Assembly (NCBI GenBank): GCA_016617855.1
Contig: JAECUM010004982.1
Coordinates: 83,147-147,146 of the forward strand
DNA length: 64,000 nucleotides
DNA from: Megalonaias nervosa
Lineage: Eukaryota; Mollusca; Bivalvia; Unionida; Unionidae
Reading direction: 5' to 3'
The translations under genes and the position numbers were made by a program. Positions 1 to 9,202 of the stretch are shown here, piece after piece (within the stretch, counting starts at the first letter, position 1; every line of letters starts with the position of its first letter). A model generated the notes under the pieces. That model had not been told where the DNA came from. It did no database searches and was given only the letters and a program-made list of their open reading frames with translations.

Positions 1-718
1 ATGTTTTTTAAACGTTGCAGACTTAGTATTTTCAGTATCTCTAAGTTTTCTCCGAAATAATAAATGAAATCACATTTCTCGGTTGTTCTGTCCTCTCAAA
101 GTTAATACTTCATATCTCTGAATTTTTCTCCATACATCAGTGGGAACCAATTAATTAATAATGCATTTAGGCTTCCGTCTAGACGTAGGGATTTAAGCAA
201 TCAATTCAATTAACCATGAATAATACATTTTGTCATGATAATTATGAGGACTCAACACCAAACCGAACCAAACTGGTCGTATTTTCGTTCAGTTGAAATA
301 TCCTTGAGTGGAACACATGCCAGCTATATAGTGTGTTCACAATATCACTGTACTTGCAATGAATATAAACGGCACATCAATTTTTAAAGTTAGGAATGTC
401 ATAGTAATGCATGTTCTGAATGGTCTCGATTTCACTGTGTTTTGCACAGTTCATTGATTTGCACTTTTGCTTGTTAACGAAATATTCTGTACCCATTGTA
501 GTGTAATCCCAAATGAACACCAGTATTGTGTATAAGTATCGGGAACGTCCATGGACATTTATGGATAAGTTTGAAAATTGAAAACGTCTAGCAAGAACTA
601 TATACTGCAACCTGCACAAGTGTTTTATCTACACCTGTACTAATTTGTTTTATGGCAATTGCATTGTTATTTGAGTATTTGTTATTGTGATTGAGTGATT
701 GACCGATTCTCCTACAAT
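1..718. other. No recognisable feature
   Basis: AT-rich sequence without a convincing coding region. The only open frames are short and have no recognisable motif. Confidence 0.5.
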
Positions 719-789
719 TAAACTTGAGTGTGACATAAACTTGAGTGTGACATAAACTTCAGTGTGACATAAACTTCAGTGTGACATAA
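719..789. repeat. 17-bp minisatellite, about 4 copies
   Basis: Four tandem copies of a unit close to ACTTGAGTGTGACATAA are visible. The third and fourth copies share a G-to-C change (ACTTCAG), so the array probably grew by local duplication. Confidence 0.85.
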
Positions 790-919
790 TAAGTTTCAGA
801 ATAGTGCACCTCAGACAAACGAGCTGTTGATAAACTGGCCTGATTGTCATTGATTATTTTGTTGACGAAAAAGAGTAATGTCTTTGTTCAATAATACATG
901 TATAAATCGTCTCGCTTCT

Positions 920-920
<1 letters not shown>

Positions 921-999
<79 letters not shown>
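921..999. repeat. (CT)n microsatellite
   Basis: A nearly uninterrupted run of about 39 CT units. The Arg-Glu-rich open frame that crosses it on the minus strand is an artefact of the repeat. Confidence 0.95.
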
Positions 1000-1002
<3 letters not shown>

Positions 1003-2193
1003 TAAATTCAATGTTGAAAATAGGTTCGACTGTGTTTATCATTGACGTGTATTTCGTCGTTTTCAAGCTGATTTTGGTAAATAAAGCGATGATGAATACA
1101 GCATTGTTTCTATTGAACTGGCAGTGTTTTATATCAATCTTGACACAAAATAACATGATACTTAAACATAAAAATACGTATGCAACAAATGTAAAGCATA
1201 AAACACAACATATTTAAGTGAACGGAACTAGCTATAGCTACAACAATGACGGCATTGATGTCTGACGATATATTCTTGACGTTCTGTAAATCCAGAAGTG
1301 AATTGCAGGGATCAAACAGATTATTGATAGTACAGATGTACATAAAGTTAATTTTCTAATAATACTTACAAACAGTTTATCTTTTTCCATTGTTTTTGAA
1401 GCTAATAATAAGAAAGATACAGATTAATGTTAAAATACTTCTACAGCTCCCTTTCCAGGTCACCTAAATCATACAGTTAGCAATTCAAAGTACATTGTAA
1501 AGGTGTTTTGTGTCGCTGACTGTTATTGTTACTTGATTGTTATTGTACAGGGAATGCACGGCCATTTTAAAATAGTTTTCTGATCCACCGGTCGCGTTCT
1601 GCGTAAAACATATCTGCAATAGACAAAAGACTATACGAGTTGGAGTGTCTAGTACAGATATGGTATGTAGGCTGGTCTCGTAGAAAATTATCTGAGGTTT
1701 CTGTTCCATCTCTAAAATCCTATGTTAATTTGGAGGCAGAGAAAGTGTAACAATACCTGATTGACACTACTGTGTTTGTTGACAGATTGGTGTTTGATTT
1801 ATTCATATTTATTTATACTATTTGATGAGACTTCCTTCACAGTAAAAGTATGGATGCAAACATAATGCATGATCTGTAAACCAAAGTTATCAAATCATTA
1901 ATGGAAGAAGCATAAAAGCACATTTAATGCATATATCAGTTTATGATCTTTTTGCTCATATTGTCGCAAATCTTTCGATTGCAGTGATGGAAGACATTGC
2001 TGAAATGAAACGTTTCTTATTGGGACTAATGTTTGACTTCAAGCTATGTATTGGAGTTATTTGCTTCTAAATTGGTTCGGTCGTAATTCGATGTCACTAT
2101 AACACGGTATGTAATAAATTGTTCAAGTGTTCTTTCCTATCTTGAACACTAAGTATGATATAATTGGGACGGTATCCTTTGTTCAATAAAACC
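1000..2193. other. No recognisable feature
   Basis: About 1.2 kb of AT-rich sequence with only short open frames and no family motif that I can identify. Confidence 0.45.
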
Positions 2194-4491
2194 TGTTACG
2201 ATTATATGCTCTTAAACTGAATAACAGAACAAGCAGACATGCACGTTTCAACAAATAATTTACTTCCTTAGAATACAAAGTGAAAATTTAAAAGGAACTT
2301 GCAGTATTGTGAATTAAATCCCAAATGATTCTTAAAGTTATATCAAAAGTCCAACAGTATAGAGTGTTCCGAATGAATTCCAGGTCTTGAATGTGCTGAT
2401 GTACCATTAGTGTTGAATCATCATCATCATCATTGCAGTCCGTCGGTGGGTCGACGATGACTGTCCTCTGGCTTAGGTCTCGCTGAGATGCTTCTCCTCC
2501 ATTCCTCTCGATCTTGAGCCAGAGGTTTCCATCTCCTGGTGTCAATTTGTCTAGCTTTCATGTTTCTCTTCGCTACATCCTTGAATCTTAGCCGTGGTCT
2601 TCCTTGATTTCTGTTTCCTTTCTTCAGTTGTGAGTACATAAGTTGCCTCGGGAGTCTCCCCTCATCCATCCTATGGACGTGACCAAGCCATCTTAGGTTT
2701 TTCTCAATAAGAATGTCGGTCATAGACAGGAGTCCTGTTCGCTTCATTACTTCTATGTTTGTGACCTTGTCCTCCCATTTAATTCGTAGAATTTGGCAGA
2801 GGTGGCGCATCATATAAGCATGAAGTCTCTTTGCCTGTATACGATAGATCGTCCAGGTTTCTGCACCATACAGGAGAGATGACATCACTATGGCACGAAA
2901 TACTTTCCCTTTCACACGAGCTGACACATGAGTATTGTTCCAGAGCCTATGCTGTAGCTTGCCGAAAGCAGTGCTGGCTTTCCCCAACCTGTATGTTATC
3001 TCACTCTCAAGGCTAGCATTGTCTGAGATAGTACTACCAAGGTAGACAAAGTTTTTGCACTGGACTAGGTCCTCACCATCGATGGTTATGGGGGTTGGTG
3101 GAGGAGGTGTGCTGAAGATTTTTACCGGTTGGTACATGCATTCTGTCTTACTGATGTTTATTTTCAGGCTGAATTGTTTTGCAGTCTTGGAAAACTTGTC
3201 CTCTAATGTCTGCATATCCTGTGCGTTGTGTGCTACAATGGCACTGTAATCCGCAAACAGCATTTCTCGCACTACCAATTGCCTGGTCCTTGTCTTTGCC
3301 TTGAAGTGTGACACATTGAACAGATCGCCATTGTGGCGTGTCTGAATGTATATACCTTCATTTGTACCCTCAAAAGCCACCGCAAGCATTGCTGCTAAGT
3401 AAAACGAGAAGAGGGTTGGCGCCAGTACACATCCCTGTTTAACACCATTTCTTACTGGAAATTCTTTGGACTGCACGCTGCCGTGGGCAACATATGCTTG
3501 CATACCAGTGTGGAGGGCTTTGATGACAGTGATGACTTTTTCTGTTGTGCCGAACTTCCTGAGCACTTGCCATAGGCCATCCCGAGACACTGTGTCAAAG
3601 GCTTTGGTGAAATCTATAAAGACTTCATACAGTGGCATGTTCTGTTCCGAGCACTCCTCTTGTATATGGCGCAGACAAAAGATCATGTCCATCGTTCCCC
3701 TGCCACTACGGAAGCCACATTGGCTCTCTGGCAGGGCATTCGGAGAAATATGTTTATCAATCCTGTTCAACAGCACACGAGAAAGAATCTTACCAGCGAT
3801 TGATAGGAGGGATATACCTCTGTAGTTTCCACATTCCTTACGGCTTCCCTTCTTGAATATTGGCACAATACTAGCATCTTTCCAGTCCTGGGGTGCCTTT
3901 TCTTCAGTCCAGATTTGCAGGATAAGTTGAATATGCTGATATAAAACAATAGTCTTGATGTATCTCAATGATATAATCCAGAATGTTTTTGACGGAATTC
4001 AACATAAACCCAAAATAGTGTTTTGGTCCAATAGGGCAATGAGCACTCTGTAATTCCAACGAATAATTTAAATAATTCCTCTCAAATTATATCTGAAAAC
4101 AACTGACAGCGATTCTAGAGACTGAACTTAAAACGTAGGAATGAATAGTTGTTTAATTGATCTTCTTTATATACATACTGTCACATGTCTTATGACACAA
4201 TAAAATTTCAAATGGAAATTTCCATCAAATTCGTAAAACAAGGTCAGGTTTCTTTGCTGAAATTTTAGCAATCAACTTGAAAAAAATCAGGTAGAACAGA
4301 ACATTTTTAAGGGAAAAACCAATGTTTTGAACTCAGATTAAATTAAACATGTTGTTTACAAATGATCATTATTTTAAGATATGATTTACAAGCATATGCA
4401 AAAGTTTGCTATGTAATATTTTGTTTACAAATGACTCATATACTCTACGATCATGGACAAAAGTTAAACACTCAATTAGATTAACATAACA
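2194..4491 (-). repeat. Probable Gypsy LTR split by an RTE LINE
   Basis: The interval starts TGTTACG and ends CATAACA, imperfect inverted TG...CA ends as in LTRs. A purine-rich tract on the minus strand (4492-4506) abuts its right end and Gypsy pol remnants follow, so this would be the 3' LTR of a minus-strand element. Related sequence at 34380-35830 lacks the RTE insertion, which supports the reading that the LTR is about 0.75 kb plus an insertion. Decayed; the exact ends are inferred. Confidence 0.5.
2412..3930 (-). pseudogene. RTE-type LINE reverse transcriptase, 5'-truncated
   Basis: A long open frame (2430-3968) reads as the C-terminal half of an RTE-clade LINE protein. It has the RT blocks NYRGISLLS, ESQCGFR, an FIDFTKAFDT motif A and NGVKQGCVLAP, then a late domain with YLGSTIS, LLYGAET and LRWLGHV. 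The catalytic motif C reads FADY instead of FADD, so one metal-binding Asp is lost. The endonuclease half is absent (5' truncation). The 3' end is a (GAT)n tail on the minus strand, typical of RTE elements. Imperfect repeats of about 24 bp (TTGAATRTGCTGAT at 2387 and 3928) may be an aged target duplication. Inactive. Confidence 0.85.
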
Positions 4492-4506
4492 CCTCCCCTC
4501 CCACAG
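4492..4506 (-). other. Candidate polypurine tract of Gypsy remnant
   Basis: On the minus strand this reads CTGTGGGAGGGGAGG immediately before the TGTTATG start of the presumed LTR. A purine run directly 5' of a 3' LTR is the plus-strand primer site of retrotransposons. The assignment depends on the LTR call. Confidence 0.45.
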
Positions 4507-4619
4507 AAAAAGGATTTATGCAATAAAGCATTCTTTTAAAACTTAATCAAATATACAAATAACTAAGATTATAAAGGATGATGTTTTTATGAATGATACA
4601 AAATATATACAAAATAAGG

Positions 4620-5620
4620 CAATATAGTACTTCTAAACACGTGAAAATGCATCTGCAATCAAATTATCTTTTTCTTTGATGTGCCTATTGTCAATGTTGT
4701 ATTTTGGCACCATAAAACTCCACCTCAACAATATCCGATTTTTGTTTTCATTTTGTTAATGAAAGTAAGGGGCATTTGATCACTGAATACAATAATCCGA
4801 GAAGGAGCTGGAACTTATACACGTCAAAGCGTTGCAAAGCCAGTAATAAAATCAAACGTTCCTTCTCGATTGTGGAATATTTTCTTTGGTGCTTGTTTAA
4901 TTTATTTAAAAACAATAGCACACTGCATGATCCAAGCCGTTTTTGTCTTCCTGAATAAATACACCACCAACCCCTACATCCCTTGCATCAACAAACATTG
5001 TAAATGATTGAAATCTGGAGCTGAAAGAATTGGGGTACCTTTAAGAATAGCCTTTAAATTATCAAAAAACCCTGATATTTTTCAGACCAAAGAAACTTGG
5101 AATTCTTACTCGACAAATTGGTCACGGGTTCAGCAATTATGGAAAACTCTGAGCAGAATTGCATACCCTAAAATCTCATGAGTTGCTTTTCACTGACAGG
5201 CAATGGAAATTCGGAAACAGTCTTGACGTTAAGTTCTACACGTTGAACTTGACTATGTCCCACAATATGTTCTAAAATTAACACAAGCAAGGCAAGACTC
5301 ACTTTGACAAAAATTTATTGTCAAATTTGCATCAATACGTCGATCAAAGACGTTCCGAAAAGTTTCCAATTATCTTTCCAGGCATCGTTGACGATGACGA
5401 CGTCATCGATATAACCGTCACAATTATCTAGACCAGCTGTTATCATGTTCATTGTCAGAGAATTTTTCATACCAAACATTATAACTTTATGTTGATAAAG
5501 TCCCTCTGGAGTCGCAAAAGCTGAAATTTCTTTCGCTCCTTCCGTGAATGTAATTTGCCTGAATCCTTTCAAAAGGTCAAACTTGGTAAAATAGCAAATA
5601 AATAATTATCGACTGTGCGA
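4620..5620 (-). pseudogene. Gypsy-type pol remnant (RT and RNase H)
   Basis: The minus strand contains shredded Gypsy pol. At 5572-5321 a fragment has TPEGLYQ, MFGMKN and YIDDVVI, the RT core including the YIDD catalytic motif. At 4990-4850 another frame reads VDARDVGVGGVFIQED and then NKHQRKYSTIEKE, the RNase H start, and further down INKMK-like and DAFSR-like remains. Stops and frameshifts are frequent and no gag, protease or integrase was seen. Old, non-functional copy. Confidence 0.8.
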
Positions 5621-6719
5621 GCTTAGAAAATCTGGTTGGCCAGCAGATTTTTCGATTTGCCAGGAACTGCAGTTGCCCCTCACACCACCCCACCAACCCA
5701 GTTGATGCAATCAACAATCCACGTATGTCCTAATTGCACACATTACCTGTCCTGCTAGTGGATGATGTCACACAGTTTAATAAACATTTGTATTCTCTTT
5801 GAGATCAAGAAGAGTAAAAGAGTAAAAAGAGTAAAAGAAAACCAAATATATTTCTTTGGAGTGCGTCTTGTTGCCCATCATCTCTCTAGTAGTTGGCCAC
5901 CCATTACCTGGAACTGGTCCATATTTTATGTTTATCTGAGTTTGGATCATTATGGTTGATGTTCGTCATTAACCTGACAATATTAATACTGATTAAGCTG
6001 TCATGGAGTTCTTAAATTTAGAATTGGGATTTTTGTGTAGCCATTGCCTAATAAGACAGTGTAGTACGCAATAACAGTATGACTGATATAATTATTTAAA
6101 CTTGCCATATTCCTTTACCTAAAGTTGGCCAACAGAAGCATCTGTCACATATTATACAAGGAGACCAATGAAAAAGTGTAAATCATGTACTGCGTCAAGG
6201 CATTAAGTGTGTCATGCAAACGATTAAATAAACTGCTACCATATTTTGTTGTGTTGAAAAAAGAGAAAACATTCTCAAGTCTTGTGTCTTTAAAGTTTCT
6301 CTCAGAGAGGTGGTTAGCATGGACAGTGATCACTTAATCAGATAATAAGTTGTAGACAAATGTGGAGTCGTATAACCTCTTACGGATAGCAGTCACTCAG
6401 ATTTAAACTACGGAACAATATCGAAAAATTCGGGCACCCTACTTTAGGCACTCAAAATGACAATTTAATGGTCAAATGTTTGTCGCAGGGAAATATATAA
6501 AATCGGATTTTAATTTTTAACAGAATCATTTTTTAATAGTTGTGGGTAGCCCAAATGGACCATCACATTGGTAAAATGATGGTTGGCATTACTGTTTAGC
6601 TCTTCCGATCTCCCATACAATGGATTTTTCTATTATTGATGGTTAATATCATAAATTACTTTGTATTACAAACCCTGAATCGCAGTCAAATAGCTCGAAT
6701 ACTCTAAATCTAGATCGTA
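5621..6719. other. No recognisable feature
   Basis: Flank of element 1. No gene seen. A 13-base exact match to the common sequencing-adapter core GCTCTTCCGATCT sits at 6599-6611 and is reported as a finding. Confidence 0.45.
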
Positions 6720-7150
6720 AGTAGTATATGGGGTTACCGTAGCGTCAATGGGAATTAGCATTACAGACCCCCCCCCGGGCCAGTATAGCGTCAAGAAATA
6801 AAATCTCACCCTGGACCTGTATAGCGTCAATGGAAAATTGGGTAGAGGGACTAGAACACCCTGGGCCTGTATAGCGTCAATGGAAATTTTGTAGAGCGAC
6901 TAGTATACTGTGGGTTTGTAGAGCGATAAGCGACAGGTGGCATGATGTCACACTGGTAACAATGTAGCAAAAAGAGAAGTACTGTGACGTCAGGCTACCT
7001 GAGAGAGGGCTAGAGACAAACACGAATCAAGAGCGTTCGTGTTTCTTTTTTTTAGTAGAGGAAGGGTTTTATATATATATTCGTTTAGGGTGGAGACCAA
7101 ATGAAAATTAAGATCTTTTCGAGGCATTGGAAGTGGCCCTGAAAAGGGCC
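6720..7150 (+). repeat. Left terminal inverted repeat of element 1
   Basis: Matches the complement of 27500-27924 across its length with scattered differences. It contains degenerate subrepeats around TATAGCGTCAATGG (at about 6742, 6785, 6820, 6868), an ATF/CREB-type TGACGTCA at 6985-6992 and, at the inner end, the histone-type stem-loop in minus orientation. Confidence 0.95.
7107..7150 (-). terminator. Histone-type 3' stem-loop and downstream box in left TIR
   Basis: On the minus strand 7150-7135 reads GGCCCTTTTCAGGGCC: a perfect 6-bp stem with a TTTC loop, identical to the metazoan histone 3' stem-loop of the GGCCC type. A run of A and AAC precedes it; CACTTCCAATGCCTC and GAAAAGA follow, placing a U7-complementary box where a histone downstream element lies. 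It starts 33 nt after the stop of the minus-strand gene at 7183-7437, so it can process that mRNA. Confidence 0.85.
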
Positions 7151-7182
7151 GTTTTTTGTTATGTGATGTTAACACTATTCCG

Positions 7183-7437
7183 TTAACATACAGGACATCG
7201 CATAGGTCTTCTTTTCTTCCTCAAATTTCTCAAAGTTTGTCTTAAACTGTGTCTCACTTCTGGTCCGTAGATGAGAGTCCGCTTAAGACAGCCTTGTCTT
7301 TCCACATAACATCTTCTTTCCCAAAGAGTGGCCCCGGTGATCCGGATGACAGTCCATTTTGTTTTCACATACATGGGTAAGTCTGTACGGAACAGCATTG
7401 AGGATACCAAAGTAGAGGATTCTACGTCGATCAACAT
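7183..7437 (-). CDS. Unknown basic protein, outward-facing terminal gene
   Basis: 84 residues, rich in Arg, Lys, Thr and Leu, ending in a short Cys-containing tail (RCPVC). No family recognised. A TATAAATA box lies about 50 nt upstream (minus strand, near 7485-7492). Its 3' end runs into the TIR, where a histone-type stem-loop follows the stop codon by 33 nt. It shares a divergent promoter region with the gene starting at 7673. The mirrored position of the terminal gene 26914-27485 suggests a paired regulatory design rather than sequence homology. Coding status is supported by the flanking promoter and 3' signal more than by the protein itself. Confidence 0.6.
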   Translation of the reverse strand: MLIDVESSTLVSSMLFRTDLPMYVKTKWTVIRITGATLWERRCYVERQGCLKRTLIYGPEVRHSLRQTLRNLRKKRRPMRCPVC

Positions 7438-7599
7438 CTTCTCTGTGATGAGAACAGGTGAAGGGAATGAAGTGAACCGCGTTTATTTATAGTGGAAGAC
7501 CGGATCGAAACGGATTGAAATGGTTCACCAATCCCAACACGCGTTACAAAATTCAGTCACTTCGCGGAGTCTGTCTTCCAATCCGAAGAGAGCTACCTG

Positions 7600-7621
7600 T
7601 GACGTCACATTTCCTATATAG
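7600..7621 (+). promoter_or_regulatory. CRE and TATA box of gene 7673
   Basis: TGACGTCA (7600-7607) is a perfect ATF/CREB site, followed by CTATATAG (7614-7621) about 50 nt before the start codon. The same octamer occurs in both TIRs (6985-6992, 27650-27657, 27692-27699). The 235-bp gap serves divergent genes and also has imperfect inverted repeats around GGATTG/CAATCC. Confidence 0.6.
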
Positions 7622-7672
7622 GCACACTAGCGTCTGTGCGCAGTGAATCGATGCGGTATTGTTTTGTGAAAC

Positions 7673-8211
7673 ATGACGGAACCTAAGAAGACAATGAATT
7701 GGGGTGCACCGGCTGTGGAGACGAGAAGTAATGGTACAGCAGCAGCTACCAAAGTGAACACAGTGCTACTTCCCGAAGAGGTTGATTTCAACTGGGATTT
7801 AGTAGATTTTTATCTTCTTCCCAAGAATTTGTTCCGGTACCAGTACCTTCGCCACTTTCTCCTTCTTTACCACGTGTCGACGATTTTAAACAAAGACAGA
7901 AAGAAGAATTGGAGAAATTTTTACAGCAGCAGAAAGAAGCAGAGCAAGCATTTCTTCTTGAACAGCAACAGCGAGAAGAAGAAGAAGAGGCAAGAAGGAA
8001 ACGACAGGAAGAAGAAGCAGTAGAGAAGAAACAAAGTCTAGGAGAGAAGGAGAACAGCGAAAGTCAAACGGTCACGGTACTCTTGGACATTTTGGCCGAG
8101 TTAAGAAGTCTGAAACAAATGTATCAGACTTCTTTATTACGACCCAAGAGAAAAAGACCTTCCCGAGCCAAACAGCCTAACCCTGTTACTACACCAGAGA
8201 TACCACCCTAG
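7673..8211 (+). pseudogene. Gln/Glu-rich coiled-coil protein with frameshift
   Basis: Starts at ATG 7673 and shifts frame near the T run at 7807-7811. The downstream frame, open from there to 8211, has a Pro-Ser-Val linker, then a long Lys/Glu/Gln coiled coil (about 7890-8040), and a basic tail (RPKRKRPSRAK) that looks like a nuclear localisation signal. No enzyme motif. Followed 131 nt after the stop by a histone-type stem-loop. It resembles in character, not in recognisable sequence identity, the coiled-coil genes at the other end of the element, so it may belong to the same regulatory class. The single-base break could be an assembly error. Confidence 0.7.
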
Positions 8212-8341
8212 TGATTTCTACTAAATCATTGACAGGAGCAAGTCCACAAGTAGGCCTTGGCCGTGGCAAAGGCTTAAGACAGTTAAAGCGAATTGATTCT
8301 CGTTCCTGAGTTTGTTCTAAGGAAAAAAACAAACACTCAAC

Positions 8342-8378
8342 AGTCCTTTTCAGGGCTACCCAATACTCTCGAAAAGAG
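8342..8378 (+). terminator. Histone-type 3' stem-loop and downstream box
   Basis: AGTCCTTTTCAGGGCT (8342-8357) forms a 6-bp stem with one G-U pair and the TTTC loop, followed by ACCCA, then 13 nt after the stem GAAAAGAG (8371-8378), complementary to the CUCUUUU end of U7 snRNA. The sequence beyond (TATTCATTTTGCCAAAAT) is also shared with the copies at 25094 and 26028. Confidence 0.8.
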
Positions 8379-8618
8379 TGACTATTCATTTTGCCAAAAT
8401 CAATTAAAACTCAAAATCCCTTCTTTAACCCTATGATGTACGTGTTGTGAGTGTATGAGTGTAGGTCCTTATTATTTCTAAATAATGAAAACCAAGAGAC
8501 ACTTACGTTTTTTCAGTTTGGTCTATTCTGTTACAATTTTTTACAATTCAATATCACAACATAACACAACACAACACTTTTAAAAAAGTTCATAGATTTC
8601 TTCTTTGTCTTTTTTCTT

Positions 8619-9068
8619 TCACTCTCTCTGTTTTTTCAATTTCTTCACTTTTACACTTTTTTCCTCTTCTTCTTCGTCTTCTTCTTCCTCACATTTTTCT
8701 CGTCTTCTTTTCTTTTCTGTCTTCTCTTTCTGAACGTGTCGGGGTTCTTCTTTTGTCGAGGTCACCTCTGTTTCTTCTTCCTCCTTCTCCTGCTCCTGTT
8801 GTTTCTTAGGGCACTCCGAAGACCAATGTCTTTTCTCTTGACAATGATAACAGGTATCTTGACTTTTGTTTCTTTTGACACTGGCCTTGCTTCTTTGACG
8901 GTCTGGACATTCTGTAGCCCAATGCCCTTTCTTTTGACAGATATAGCAAGTATCTTGACTTTTATCTCGAAAGGAAGGAGAGTAGTCCGTCGGCTTGTCT
9001 GAAGAAAACTTTCTTATCACACCTCGCAATGCTCTAATCAGAAGTTCGATCTGTGTGGGTTCTTCCAT
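8619..9068 (-). CDS. CCHC double zinc-knuckle protein
   Basis: 149 residues. Two zinc knuckles of exact C-x2-C-x4-H-x4-C spacing, CYICQKKGHWATEC and CYHCQEKRHWSSEC (about residues 41-54 and 73-86), are followed by a highly charged Glu/Lys tail with KKRRR nuclear-type clusters. CCHC knuckles bind single-stranded nucleic acid, as in Gag and CNBP-type proteins. The gene is divergent from the polymerase with 134 bp between start codons, which suggests an early gene working with replication. It has no histone-type stem-loop. Origin by capture from a retroelement or host gene is possible but unproven. Confidence 0.85.
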   Translation of the reverse strand: MEEPTQIELLIRALRGVIRKFSSDKPTDYSPSFRDKSQDTCYICQKKGHWATECPDRQRSKASVKRNKSQDTCYHCQEKRHWSSECPKKQQEQEKEEEETEVTSTKEEPRHVQKEKTEKKRRREKCEEEEDEEEEEKSVKVKKLKKQRE

Positions 9069-9202
9069 TGTGCTGGTCGGCTTGAGAGCGAAATGAATAC
9101 TGAGAGGGGAGTCACTAGCCCTTTATATATGCCCTGGTCTGACATAGATATATAGGGGTTCATGGTGTTTCACAGGTAGTCATTTGACTTTTTGCCGTCA
9201 AG
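9069..9202. promoter_or_regulatory. Divergent promoter: zinc knuckle / PolB
   Basis: TATA-like runs lie on both sides: TTTATATATG near 9121-9130 for the minus gene and GATATATAGGGG near 9146-9157 for the polymerase, each about 50-60 nt from its start codon. Confidence 0.5.

Noticed and set aside
854..1156. Arg-Glu repeat protein on the minus strand
   Set aside because: Translation of the (CT)n microsatellite.
6990..7175. 61-residue minus-strand frame in the left TIR
   Set aside because: Lies over the histone-type signal and in the TIR, is not open in the right TIR in the same form, and has no start-proximal promoter.
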